NCBI GenBank assembly: GCA_947044365.1
Contig: OX345636.1
Span: 1,383,501 to 1,447,500, forward strand
Direction: 5' to 3'
Length of the DNA: 64,000 nucleotides
Source: Petrosia ficiformis
Lineage: Eukaryota; Porifera; Demospongiae; Haplosclerida; Petrosiidae
Shown here: positions 22,861 through 36,735 of the stretch, piece after piece
How the letters are laid out: every line of letters begins with the position of its first letter
Numbering within the stretch: the stretch's first letter is position 1
Made by a program: the position numbers and the translations under genes
The notes under the pieces: model-generated
The model's database searches: none
Told to the model about the DNA's origin: nothing
What the model saw: the letters and a program-made list of their open reading frames with translations, nothing else

Positions 22861-23610
22861 TGACTGTTGACTTCACTGTTGAGGACTGACCTTTCAATTG
22901 CAGATGTTTGTTTGATACTTTGTTGCTCTTTCAGAGGTTTTAATGGTTAGTTACACATCAGGAACAAATGAAGGTAAGCACACTTATATATATATATATG
23001 ATATAATAACGTCATAATGATAATAATATAATACACTATAACAAAGCTCTTCACCACTATCCTCCGTCTTATACAGGTTCATAGAAATCATACTCATCAG
23101 TCCAGTTTCTCATCTTCCAAATGTTTACTATATTTTCATCTTCTGGTACATCTTCAACATTAGTGATGTCATATTTGTCATTTTATAATAAGTATACATA
23201 ATAATAATTATTATAGTTATTATGGATAATAATAATAATAATAATAATTATACAAGCATGTTATAAATATTCATATATTTTCAATAATAAATAATGTAAA
23301 GCAACAGTTGTTGTTTCTAGCACAGTACTAGTGATGGGACTTAATTTAATAACCACAAGAATGTAATCAACACAAGTTGGGTTCCTAATTGATTTGGGGT
23401 GGACAGCTTAAGAATGGCAAAAAAATCTCAATTATATATAATATATTGCAAAAATTATAGTAGTCTTTACTCAAGGTACTAGTTTTCTAATAGCTTTCTC
23501 AAATTCTGTTAATTATAATGACAAATCACTTCACAACTGAAACTTTATATTTTACTAATCACACATAATAAGACACTATACAATACTAATAGTTAATACA
23601 TGTTGTATTA

Positions 23611-25057
23611 TTATACATTAATATTTAACTCAATACCTAGTCTACTATTAATAATATCATGAATATCTTCTTTAAGATGTTCAGCAGCAAATACAAATGG
23701 ACCTTGCATTTCTAATAGTACTCTTAAGAATTTAATAATATGATTTATAATTGTATCAGCTTTTCTCATAAAAACCATTCCAGAAGTGAAGTCGTTAATT
23801 AACAGATGAAATGTTGGTTTCTTAGCAACATGACGAGATATTAGACCAGCTTGTAACATTTCACTGGCTATGACATCTATGGAATCTTCAAATAGACTAC
23901 CAAGAGTAGAATAGTTTTGATCAAAAACTAGTTTAATACACTCTACTAGTTGATGAGGATCAGCTTCAGTCAGGTTATTACCTGTGTAATAAAACAGTTT
24001 AATACACTCTACTAGTTGATGAGGATCAACTTGAGTTAGGTTATTACCTGTTAGAAAATAATATAGGACTTTTAATATCATTAAATGAATCCATAGAGAA
24101 GATTATGATTGATGAAGCCACAAGAGCTGTAATCATCATAATGTATAGTTACTATTGTACCTAGCTATTCAGGAGGTTGTAAAGCCACATTAGAGATCCC
24201 TCTACTTTCATTAAAAAATCCATATAAGTTATCAATAGGCAAGTCACACAAGTATATAAAGGTATATTGTAATGATGTAATCATAGTTAAACTACAGATT
24301 ATTATCATTGGCATCAAAACTTATACTAAGGCTATATACCTGTTGTCAAAGACTAGAACACAAATTATAGAATTACATGTTTTATTTTATATGGCCAATT
24401 GAAGAACCAAACAACATTCCAATAATGTGTATTTAATAACTGCTTATATACACTGGTCTGCCTCTAAAATAAACAGTTATTGTAGTTGTAATAACACATT
24501 AATGTACAGAACAGGGAATACAAATTCCCAGGATATCCCCACATCCATTACTACATACCTGAAGTATTCACTGGTATATGTATAGATTGAGGTGTTTTAT
24601 CACTTGTAGTTTCTAGTGTATAACAGAATCACATGATTATTTATTCACAGTTATTATTATAATACCTGTAGTACTGGAGGTGTCTAGGAAACGATTAATA
24701 CATATTTCCTTAGTGTTAGAATCTATTCCATTCAGCCCAACACTATAACTCAAGAGCTTTTCAGCATTATCTTTTATTTCACCCCATACAGTTATTAAAC
24801 AAGATGGAGGAATTGGTAGCTCTTGTGATCCAAATAGATCAGCATCTCTTTTAGTAAGCTATATAATAATAATAATAATATAAAGATACATGTATCACAT
24901 GATTAATTACTCTTAATGGTCTCTTATGAGGAACTAATGTCCATCCTTTAACTGTTCTTTCTTGTGGTATATTCATATCTAGTTCAATATATCCATTGAC
25001 AGGATCTATGAACTGAAATCTTATCATTTCATTTTTTGAATGCTCAGCTTCAACATA
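23611..25057 (-). CDS. C-terminal-only paralogue of the Kelch-ZU5 gene
   Basis: Minus-strand exons 25057-24911, 24858-24666, 24612-24559 and 23981-23611 join in phase and match, in order, exons 14-17 of the 27.4-36.7 kb gene. Shared landmarks include IRF.F.DPV.GYIEL, KRD.DL.GSQ...PPSCL.TVW, GID...K, and a final domain with SEM..AGLI...V...PTF, GPFV.AA and LG..LNI. Kelch, coiled-coil and ZU5 exons are absent. No stops interrupt the four exons, so it may be a truncated gene, the 3' end of a gene with unrecognised 5' exons, or a young pseudogene. The last exon has an alternative in-frame start at 24047 because 66 bp including the acceptor are duplicated. Function unknown. Confidence 0.7.
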
Positions 25058-25129
25058 CTATTAGAATAATATAATAATAATTAATAATGATTATAATTAT
25101 ATTATAATACAAAAAATGTACCTGTACTT

Positions 25130-25690
25130 ATATACAGTATGTAACTGACATACATACACACATACATACATATGTATGTACATACTTAAATGCATACATA
25201 CATAATTATGTAGGTACATATGTATGTACATACATACATACACACTCACAAACATAGTATCAGGTTTCCAGGGAATGTAATTAAATGTTATCATATCATA
25301 TTATAATAATAAAGGTGTGTCTTGACATGTATATAAATTTACTAGTATATGTAATAATTATGTGTGGAACACTTATTAGGCAATGATGTGATAACATACT
25401 ACTGAACTGAAGTGATACATACATGTAATTACATACATAGTACATTTGTACTCATACACCAACACATGTACACATGCACCCACACACACAATGAGGAACA
25501 CATTAGTACAAGAAAGAGTATGTTTCATTTAATATAATATATTATAAATGTAATGATAACACTTTTAACTCATATTTGTGATATACCAGTATTTTAAATA
25601 TTAATATTTGATGATAATAAAACTGATACTAATATAAATTAATATATAATATAATAATGTATTACATGTGTCATGTGATGTACATTATAA
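25130..25690. repeat. Intron-derived segments copied from the Kelch-ZU5 gene
   Basis: 25255-25425 resembles 32150-32345 (intron 5), and 25496-25690 is almost identical to 34560-34772 (intron 4) of the neighbouring gene. They are separated by short CATA/CACA microsatellite and keep the same order. The exon that should lie between them is missing. Confidence 0.75.
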
Positions 25691-26850
25691 CAGCCATGAC
25701 AGTCAGGTCTCCAGTTAACTTTTTCAACCAACTTATTGATGAAGTAGTGAAGCTAATAATTGTTAATGAGATATGCCCAACAGTACATTAAGAGTAAACT
25801 GCAAATGTCTACAAAGGAAGTTGATGCCTTACTGGTACTCATTATCGCTAGTAGGATACCCAACATTATGGTAAGTGAAATAACACTGCTATACCTGTAT
25901 ATTATAAAGAATTTTAACTTACCTTATTGGATTATTCATTAGTGAGAACTGTAGCTCCATTACATGAAGTCGCCGATTTGAATTAATCATGAAGATTCTG
26001 CTCCTACACAATGAACAGGATTAGTCATCAAATATGACAAGTTATATAAACTGAGTCCAATGCTTCATAAGATCATAAAAAACTTTCAAGCAAGCTTGTA
26101 TTCCCAATTATCAACTTTTATTTGATAAAAGTATGATAGGCTTCTAAGGGAGGCTTTCATGGGTCCAATGTAACATGCCTAAAGACCTACTAAATGGTGG
26201 ATGAATGCTTGGGTATTGATGGACTCAACCAGTCAGTGTGTTTATATTTGGAAACTAAATGCATGAAAGGAATGAGTCAACAATAGAAAAGGTCTCGCTC
26301 ATAGGGTTGTACTTGATTTATTTGAAGGTCTGGCAGGAAAAGGATACAACCTTTTCATGAATAATTTTTATTCCTCACCAGCCCCTTATCATGACCTAGC
26401 TATTTGATTTGGAACCTGTGGTACAATAAGAGTAAATCACAAAGGTCTAAGTGACACATTTAAACAAAAAGGCGAATGTATAGTGAAAACATGAGTGAGG
26501 AAATGCTTTGTTTGAAATGGAAAGACAAGAGAGAGGTATGCATGCTATCAACACTTCGTGATGACTCTGTGATTGAAACAAGATGACATGGAAGAGAGAC
26601 AACTGATGATACTAAAGCTATTTAAAAAACGATAGTTATTGAGGAGTAAAAAAACCTTATGGGAGGAGTGACCTGTCTGATCAAATGATACTTTACTATG
26701 GGTATGCTCACTGGTGTAAAAATATGGTGGAAATGAGCAATCATTCATTTATTTATAACAGATGAAAATGTTCTATACAACCTTACACCACATAAGATAC
26801 TCACATAGTTTGATTTTCATTTAGAAATTACCACAAAACTTTTTCACGGA
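25690..26850 (+). pseudogene. Dead piggyBac transposase
   Basis: Across three frames with many stops I can read the piggyBac (DDE_Tnp_1_7) landmarks in order: FFNQLIDEVVKLI, RYAQQYI, SPMLHKIIKNFQ, WWMNAWVLMDS, GKGYNLFMNNFYSSPAPYHDL, GTIRVNHKGL, a DKREV.MLSTL-like stretch, and near 26660 a GGV(D)LSDQMI..YYGYAHW block. The order and spacing fit one ancient copy. No TTAA-flanked termini were identified. Its left edge coincides with the point where the copied intron segment stops (25690). Confidence 0.8.
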
Positions 26851-27394
26851 TTTCATCATCGCACTCTACAGCTCTGTATATAAGAAAAAAAACAAAAGAT
26901 TACAGACATACATGTAGTATCAGTACAAGTGCTGCAAAGTACATGACATTTATACATATATTTATACACAGCTTGATATATTTCACACCCAACTCACATA
27001 TGACTGTCAGTAACACTATTACCACTTGACATAATTATAATAAATGTAAATATTAAAATTAATCCACAATCATGCAAACTCATTACTGGTATATTATATA
27101 TATATTATGTAGTTATATATAAATATTCATTCTAAGTACATTATAGAGTCCAAGGAGAGTAGCACATATAGACACACAAACTTACAGTTCATTACTTTGA
27201 TATTCTATTGTTTCAACTCCACAGACTCCATGTTGTATGAACGTGGTTCTAAAATACAGCCTCATTCCAATGTAAATGTTGTAAATGTAGGTGTGGATTC
27301 ATTACCCACACATAATTAAAATGAACTTCATTATACAAAATTAATAACCAAAAGGCTACTATAACAGTATTACTAAACTAAACTAATAAATGTA
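26851..27394. other. Intergenic between piggyBac relic and the Kelch-ZU5 stop codon
   Basis: AT-rich, no reading frame. It should contain the 3' UTR and polyadenylation site of the minus-strand gene; no single signal stands out. Confidence 0.4.
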
Positions 27395-30300
27395 TTATAT
27401 ATTTAACTGAACTCCTAGTTTATCTATAATTGTATCTTGTATGGATTTCTTTATCTTGTTAGCTGCATATACAAATGGACCACCTATTTTATAAAATACA
27501 TTTAAAAATTTTACACAATGTTCCTCAATCTCTTGTAGTTCATCTTTGAATGCAAATCCAGACAAGAATGAACTCATAATACCATCAAATGTTGGATTCT
27601 TCTCTACAGCATGAGGTATCAGTCCAGCTCCATACATCTCACTAGATACAGTTTTCAATACTCCCTCAAATAATTCAGATATATCAGGATGATATGTTTG
27701 CATTAATTGTTTAATGCATCGTATAACTTGTTTAGTATCAACAGTAGATCTATCAGTATCTGTGAATTTAATTATGAATTATTAAATTTGATTGATATTA
27801 TAAGATATTATGTATGATAATACCAAGCGTGGTGGAAGTGGTATGGCTAGTGTGGCATTTGCCATACCACTTTTTTCGTGCGTACGCAACGCCAAACCAC
27901 ATTTACTATAAATTAATAGCCCATTTTCCTAATTTAGCGAAAGTAGAATATTGAAAAGAAGCATGTGAGAGACATGTCTAGATCTGGCAGACAGACCTCG
28001 ATTCAAGCTTTTTTTTCGTCAAATAGTTGATCAAACATAGAGTCCGAACAGTCCGAACAGGCAGGGATTGAGCTGCTGAATCATCTAATGATTATACACA
28101 TTCACAGAGACAGAGAAATTAATCTAATGGAAGCTATATCTGAGTTTGTCTCCCAAAACAGTGAACGTGTTAAAGTATTCGGTGCACCATGAATTATAAA
28201 TTTTATAATATTGGCACTGGCTCGATGTGTGATTGTATTGTCCTGTATAAAATTATGCCTTTTCAATGATATCAATTTTACTGTACATATATAATGTTAG
28301 GAATGCCATGTTTGCCACACCACTTTTTTTTAAGCCTTCTGCCGCCCCTGAATACTGATAATGGTTTAGTGAGCACTTAAAAGTAAGCACTTGTTCAAAA
28401 TGTAGCTTTCATATAGTGGAACACAAATTTAATTATGATTTCACAAATGACTGATTTTTTAACTATAGTGATATATACATTACCTGTATTAGATGTAGTA
28501 TATGTTTGAAGTGTAGTATCTCTAATCTGTACTGTCATTGGTATATGACTTGTGCTTTCTGATAGAAAGGAAATGATGTTAGTTTAACTAGCTATATATA
28601 ATACTGAAATACTAATACATACCTGATATACTACTGGGGTCTGCTTTATCCAGAAATCTACGCACATATATTTTTCTTGTCATACAATCTATTCCACTCA
28701 ATGGTAGAGCATGACTTAAACGTGTCTCAGGATTAAGAGATGATTCAGTCCACACAGTTAAAAGACAGGAAGGAGGAAGTTTGATATCTTGTGATCCATA
28801 TAGATCAACATCTCTCTTCATAAGCTATAAACATAATATACAAAATAAATATCCAATGTCACAAGTCATATACATGTGTTCCATATAATCACATGTATAG
28901 TGCTAATAATATATGAGAGAGTACATATTATGTGACCAAATTGTAAAAGAGACAGTTTCTCATAAAATAATTTTGATTAAATACATATCTTTAATCGCTC
29001 AACATTTTATTATTTTATACAGCAAGCCAATGATGGAATAATGAGTGACTGAAGTAAGCTCTTCATCAAAATTATTTTTGGAGTGTCCTACTTTCCTAAA
29101 TAAAGCCACAATTATTAATTATTTTAATATTCATATACTATGAGAGGTTCCATGTGTGGTTCAATCTTCCATCCCTGAGAAGTCACTTGATCCATATCTT
29201 CAAGTACAAGTTCAATATATCCATCCACTGGATCCAGAAATGTAAATCTAATCACTTGATCTTCTTCACAATTAGGATATGTAGTAGATATGTACTATAT
29301 AATAATAATATAATTATTATGTATGTATAGTGTGTGTTGAGTGTGTATACCTTCACAAATGCATCAATATCTCTAACAACTATGAATTTCATTTGCCATT
29401 TATTATATCCTTTCCTCTCATAATATATTTGTCCAGTATAGCATCTCTTATCTATTAGTAACATAATATATGAACTTATTACAATATATTATACAATATT
29501 TATATTTACTTTTCTCATGCGGCTTTGCTTTCACAATGTCATCATCTCCTGATGACTCGTTTCCATCAGAATGAGGAGGAGGAGGAGGAGGATGAGGAGG
29601 AGGAGTAGTACTAGGTGGAGGTGAAGGGGGAGCAGGAGGTGTGGTTTTTTCTACTATTGCATTCTCACAATAGTGTTTTCGTTGTATACTGGCATATCTT
29701 TTACTAGGATAGAACACTCCTCCTTCAACAAACTCAAACTTGTTTGGATTGTCTCGAAGGTTTTTAGCTGTTGATACAAAGCTCAAACTTTTCCCCTGTT
29801 CATCATTAGTGAGGAGTACACAATGTTGTATTTCCATTTCAACAGGTTCAAGAAGCTTTTTAGCAAATGCCACAGCATATACTGCACTAACGAGCTCTGT
29901 ACCCTCTGGAAACTGGAATTTACCACCCACTAAAGCCTTGACCACCACCTCACAAGTATCTGATGGAGAGATAGCCCCTTGTGGAAAATGTAATCTGAAG
30001 CCATATTCTTCCCAGTTGAGGGACTGGGGTTTATCCCCTTGAATAAGGAAGAGTGTTTCTCCAGCCACATGTACACCATCAAGATGATCTGATAAATATA
30101 ATAATAAATACTAGTAACTAATAGGAATTATTATTAACTATTAACCTGTTACTGGTATCATGTAGCTGAACTGAACTGCAGCATCTCTATGATACTTGAT
30201 AACCTCTGAATCATGTGAGGAGGAGATCCTCAATTCCTCAATCTTCTTAAACTCCTCCATTTGTACTTTCAGTTGCTTCATCTGATCTCTCTCTATCTCT

Positions 30301-31308
30301 AACATACACTGCAGTTCCTCTACTTGTTCATTCTTACTAGCAACCATCATCTGAAGTGACTCATTCTCTAGTATAAAATAGTTATAATACTGATATTACT
30401 GCATGGCAATACTCAACTAACCTTCTTGAAGTATTATTGTTTTATCACTAATGAGTGATTTATCATCATCTACAGGTTTTGATTTCTCTTCTACTGGTTC
30501 TCTTTTCTGAGTCTTACGATAATCTTTATTCCCTTCCATTACCTCCATATCTTCCTCATCTAATGAAACATATCATAATGATATTTAATAGATATGATAT
30601 ATGTATTAATATAAACCTGGTGAGAGGGTAGATGTGAGTTTGAGCTTCTCGTTAAAATATTTGAGCTGGTTCCTTGAAAAATCCAACTCTTGTGACTTAA
30701 TTAATGACATTTTCGTTTCAATCTTCAGTTCTATACATTATACATTAAATGTATTATATTTATAAATAACAAATATTTAATTATAAGTACCTTGTCTTGT
30801 AGTAATAGCCATTTTCTTCTTATAGGCTTGTGTTTCATCTTTTGAAAACCCCAGTTCTAAATATCATAATATCAAATATTAAATTAACATGTAATAAACT
30901 ATATTAACTTACCTTTCTCTAGTGTATCTGATTTATCTATTAATGACACCTCTCTTGCCTTTAGGTGTGTAATATCATCACTCTTCTCTCTCATCTCAAC
31001 AGATAGTTTTAATAGTTCTGATTCATTCTCAAATATCTTCTTCTCCAGTATTCTCTGTGTCTCCTGAAATAATTAACATAATAATGTATTAACACAATAT
31101 TGATCAGTGATTTACTAACTAGTTGTTGTGGTGTAGTGAATGGTGATTTGATAGAAGCAATCAAATCAGTCACAAGTGTTCCCTCCTGTAGTCTATCATC
31201 AACAATATGTTGTATTAAACATTTATGAATGTCATTCTTATTATTCAGTAGTTGCTCATCATTCCAAACATGTTTCATTATCCACTCTTCAGTAATATAT
31301 TCTGTATA

Positions 31309-31354
<46 letters not shown>

Positions 31355-31597
31355 CATACGTACGTACATACATATGTATGTATGTTTGTATGTACTGTAT
31401 GTATCTATGCATGTACGTATGTATGTATGTATGTAAGCATGTATGTATGTACGTATCTATGTATGTACATATGTACGTATATATATATGTATCTATGTAT
31501 GTATGTATGTACGTATGCAAGTACAATATGTATATGTATGTATGTATGTATGTATGTCTGTATGTACTCTATGTATTTATGTATGTATGTATGTATC

Positions 31598-31628
<31 letters not shown>

Positions 31629-34001
31629 ATTTGTATGTATGTATGTATGTATGTATATTTGTATGTATGTATGTATGTATGTATGTATGTATGTATGTAT
31701 GTATATAATTATGTATGTATAATTTATAAATATGTATGTATATAAGTACAGTACGTAGGTATACATATATGCATGTATGTATGTTTGTAAGTATGTACGT
31801 ACGTATGTATGTATGTAAGTATGTATGTACATATATATATGTATGCACGTATGTGTGTATGTATGTATGTATGTATGTATGTATGTATGTATGTATGAAT
31901 GTACGTGTTTTGTGTTTGTTTGTATGTATGTATGCATGTATGTATGTACGTGTGTCTGTATGTATGTATATATATATATATACATACATAAATATATACA
32001 TATGTACATACATACATATATACATAATTATGTGCAATGTACATACGTACTTACATACATACATACATACATGCATACATACATACATACCTATATACAT
32101 ACATACGTACATACATACATAAATACATACTCACATACATAATGTATTATTAGTAGTATCAAGTTTCTAAGGAATGTAATTAAATGTTATCATATCATAT
32201 TATAATAATAAAGGTGTGTCTTCACATGTATATACTAGTATATGTATTTATATAATAATTACACATTTATGTGTGGAACACTTATTAGGTTTCAATACAC
32301 AATAATGTGATAACATTTACTACTGAACTAGTGAGTATGTAACTATGTAAGTGTGTAAATATAATACAAACTACAATAACTAATTATATATACATACATG
32401 TACACTTACCTACATGTATATGTATATATAAATATATATAATTATATATATGCTATATACTTGGATACATTACATACACACATACATATATACACCTACA
32501 TACTGACATATGTACATACATACATATAATGAATGAATGTAATGTAAATACACACATAACACATCATAAATGAAATACTAGATATTCAGGTATTATATAT
32601 ATACGTATATATGTGTGTATGTATGTACGTAAATACATACATGCTTGCATACATGTACATAAATACATACACATGTATGCATGCATATCTAAGTGCTTAT
32701 GTACATAAATATGTACCTAGCATGATAGCAAAAGGTGTAGAAATGATCAACAAACAAACATCCACAATGACATGTATGTTTGTATGTATGTATGTACATA
32801 CATACATACTTGTAATGTATATACACATACACATGTACCTGTACATACATACATATTTAGATACATACATATACAAACATATACACATACACAAATACAC
32901 TGATATGTACATACATACATACATACATATATGTACGTACATACACACATAAATACATAGGAAAGTATGTACATACATACATACATATGTACGTACGTAC
33001 ATACATAAATAAATAAAAATATATATAATTATATTATATATATATATGTATCTACGTACGTACGTATATACAATTATACATGTGTATGTACATATGCACA
33101 TAGGTGAACATACATGTATGTAAGCATGTAGATACATACATAATTACCTAAAAACATGCATGTACATACATACATACATACATACATGCATACATGCATA
33201 CATACATACATACATACATACGTACATACATATGTACATATATACATACATACATACATACGTACATACATACGTACATACATACGTACATACATACACA
33301 AATGTACGTACATACATACGTATGTACTTACATGCACATGTACATACCACATACATACATACATACATACATACATACATACATACGCATATACATACAT
33401 ACACATGTACATACATACGTACATACATACATACATACACATATGTACGTACATACATACGCATGTACTTACATGCACATATACATACCACATACATACA
33501 TACATACATACATACGTACATACATATGTACATATATACATACATACATACATACGTACATACATACGTACATACATACGTACATACATACACAAATGTA
33601 CGTACATACATACGTATGTACTTACATGCACATGTACATACCACATACATACATACATACATACATACATACATACATACGCATATACATACATACATAT
33701 GTACATACATACGTACATACATACATACATACACATATGTACGTACATACATACGCATGTACTTACATGCACATATACATACCACATACATACGTACATA
33801 CATACATACATACATACATACACACATACATACATACATACATACATACACATATGCATGTACACATACGTACATGAATATGTACATACAAACATACATA
33901 CAAACATAGATACTTACATAAATACACATATGTACGTACATACATACATACATATATAGGTAGTATGTACATAATACATAAATGCATATGTATGTAGATA
34001 C

Positions 34002-34043
<42 letters not shown>

Positions 34044-36735
34044 CTACGTATGTATGTAGATACAATTATACATGTACATGTACATAGGCCCATAGGTGAA
34101 CATACATGTATGTAAGTATGTAGGTACATACATAGTTACCTATAAACACACACACACATATAAACACACATATTATATAAAGATATTATAATACCACACA
34201 CACATGATAATAATTATGTTAGTAAATACATACATAGTTAATTATGTATTATAATTAAAATTCTTGTTAATCATATTTCTCATGTAGTGAACATGATAAT
34301 AATCACTAATAATAATATATCACATGATATTAATTATCATACCTAGTTCAACAATATTAGTAACATCACATCCTGTCACTGGAATATGGGTATTACGAGA
34401 TTGAATATGTTCTTTGGTTCCTCCATTAATTATAATCCAGACTCTATTATTAGATATTTGATATGCTGTTATTGAGTGGTCATATCGTTTAGTAACACAT
34501 TCAGGTAGATTAATCTGAAGAGATGAATATATTAACATATAAACAATATGATTACATGTTATAAATGAGGAACACATTATTATATATTAGTACAAGAAAG
34601 AGTATGTTTCATTTAATATAATATATTATAAATGTAATGATAACAGTTTTAACTCATATTTGTGATATACCAGTATTTTAAATATTAATATTTCATGATA
34701 ATAAAACTGATACTAATATAAATTAATATATAAGATAATAATGTATTACATGTGTCATGTGATGTACATTACCTGATACCAGATTAAACTGGATATATCC
34801 AGTATCCAGCTGTCATTCAGTGGTTGATGATCATCACCCAGTCCTCCAATAGTAATCAAGTGCGGAGTGACTTGCCCATTAGATGATATACTATTAATAA
34901 TACTAGTAGCATGGAGACTTCTTCCCTTTGGCCACTTCAATGTAGTATTTGATTGTACTATTTTCTTAAAATCCTATAGTATTATTAATATAAATATTAT
35001 ACATGTGATTATTATTAATATTAATATATAATTATAAATGATGATAATAAACAAGTCACTAATTATAATAATTAATTAATAAGGGGTGTGGTTTACAAGT
35101 GGATTATTATATGATCATATAAATTATGAATATTTATTATTTACTACTAAACACAACATGTACTCTTTTATTAGTAAATATTTTGATAGTATTAATAATC
35201 ATGTGATTAAAAGTTATATTTCACATAATCAAATATTTGTGCTCATTTATCAAAACACAAATATTATGAAAATATCCACATCATGAAGAAATGTATGATT
35301 ATGATACTTGTAAGACACACCTCCTTAATTATATCTTATTATTAAACATGTTTATAATCAGGTATTGATCCAGGGTGAGTACTGGGATGATACCTTTTAT
35401 GATTTATTAATGAGATTCATGAAGACACAACTTCAAACTCTTTCATTATAATAACAAGTGAAAATATTTGAAAGATGTGTCTTTAAGTAATCATGAATAT
35501 CATTAAAGTTTGTTTTGTGTATAATTATAATAATAGTACATGTAATTTGTATAATTATATTCCAGTTAACCACACTCTACATAATAATTAATAATATAAT
35601 ATTATGTACTCTACATGTACACTGTTTAACACAACCTTTTCAGTGACTATAGATTCAATACTGATAATATAAATATAATTTATATTAGTAATGAAACTAT
35701 ATAATGTAATGTATTATAACTCAATTATTATTAATACTAAACACTTAATAACTCACTATTGTTTTATGGGAATATGTAAATATATATAGATCATTAGTAT
35801 GATAGTAACGATTCCTTTCATTAATAGTGAGTCCTCCAAATATCACACCCCTGTTACCAGGAAGTGTATTGATGGTGAAATAGGCCAATGGTGGTGGACG
35901 AGTACCTGTTATGACAGGTACTATCCATTGACCTGAAGAAAATACATGATATCATTATGATGTAATATATAATATGAGTCATGTAATACCTGGTGATGTG
36001 GTGAGGTTCATACAATGTATTTCATTTGTATATGAAAGATGTGGTCTGTTAGGAGAAGGAATGTATTGAGCATGTGCTTGTTTAGTGAGTGGTGTTGGTC
36101 CTATACCACCAGAGAGAAACAAGTGATCTTCTCCATTCATATTGAATGATATCATTCCACAGCCATGTTTTCTCATTGGTATATTATCGGTAGTAGTACT
36201 GATAATCTCATTCCAGTTTAATGTAAGAGTGTTTAGTTTATAGAGATTGTTGTGGAAACAATCTTTTGGTTTACAGGATCCTCCAAAGTATAATACGCTA
36301 TCCTTTATACTAGTACAAGCATATCTCAACACTCCAGCAGGTGGATTACTTGTGGTAGACTTTCGTTCCCATTTGAATGTTTCCAATTGGAATATATCAA
36401 CTGTTGATGTAATTTTTCTTTTATCTTCACTTTCATCAACAAGAGGTAGATCCTTCTGGTAGCCTCCCCAGATATAAAATGTATTTCTCACTAGTGTAGT
36501 GGAATGACCAGTCCTCCAATTCAATTGACCTGATAATAAATAATTAATACATGATTATAATAACATGACCAGTAACACACATATTTAATAAATACATGTT
36601 ATTAATACATAAACTAGTACTTGTTTATTAATAACTACATATGTAATAATATTATATGTATTTCAAAATAGATATGAGTAACTTATTTAACTGATATGCC
36701 AAGTGGCTATATATAATATACTCACCAGATGACAT
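27395..36735 (-). CDS. Kelch / coiled-coil / ZU5 protein, 1149 aa, 17 exons
   Basis: Exons: 36735-36726, 36529-35990, 35932-35757, 34973-34773, 34514-34343, 31301-31120, 31063-30913, 30856-30791, 30730-30617, 30559-30422, 30367-30146, 30088-29510, 29451-29351, 29294-29139, 28824-28623, 28558-28484, 27759-27395. They sum to 3450 nt with every junction in phase. Residues 1-366 hold about six Kelch motifs (GHSTTLV..FYIWGG, VLYFGG, HLFLSGG, GVIFGG, LITIGG, VWIIINGG), a likely beta-propeller. Residues 367-657 include a long charged coiled coil. A ZU5 domain (LNWEEYGFRLHFPQGAI, near residue 680) is followed by a run of prolines and a Ser/Asp patch. Exons 13-15 encode a beta-rich region and exon 17 a helical domain (SEMYGAGLIP, GPFVYAA). 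ZU5 occurs in ankyrins, UNC5 and PIDD beside death domains; a scaffold role is inferred. The start is a 10-nt first exon, ATGTCATCTG. Confidence 0.88.
27834..28350 (+). mobile_element. Internally deleted hAT-like element in an intron
   Basis: In intron 16 of the Kelch-ZU5 gene. The forward strand reads a short MSRSGRQTSIQAFFSS N-terminus and, after a stop, LMIIHIHRDREINLMEAISEF, resembling the C-terminal dimerisation tail of hAT/ZMYM-type transposases; the middle is missing. The right end gccgcccctg is hAT-like, and the left end (caagcgtggtgg) is diverged. A clean 8-bp duplication could not be confirmed, though aatac occurs on both sides. Confidence 0.5.
31310..34150. repeat. Giant TATG/CATA microsatellite in intron 5 of the Kelch-ZU5 gene
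   Basis: About 2.8 kb dominated by TATG on the plus strand (31330-31975), switching to CATA (31980-34140), interrupted by AT runs and by unique sequence at 32150-32350. Higher-order duplication is visible: cacaaatgtacgtac recurs at 33297 and 33591 (294 bp apart), and the block around tatctacgta...ggtgaacatacatgta recurs near 33050 and 34040. All long reading frames here (Tyr-Ile/His/Met/Val/Cys repeats) are by-products. Confidence 0.95.
34974..35756. other. Intron 3 of the Kelch-ZU5 gene
   Basis: 783 bp, strongly AT-rich. A forward 66-codon frame at 35086-35286 is judged spurious (Asn/Ile/Tyr-rich, no motif). Confidence 0.7.

Noticed and set aside
31252..33987. Many long ORFs on both strands rich in Tyr, Met, Ile, His, Thr and Cys
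   Set aside because: They are translations of the TATG/CATA microsatellite, which lacks stops in several frames; no domain, and the region is an intron.
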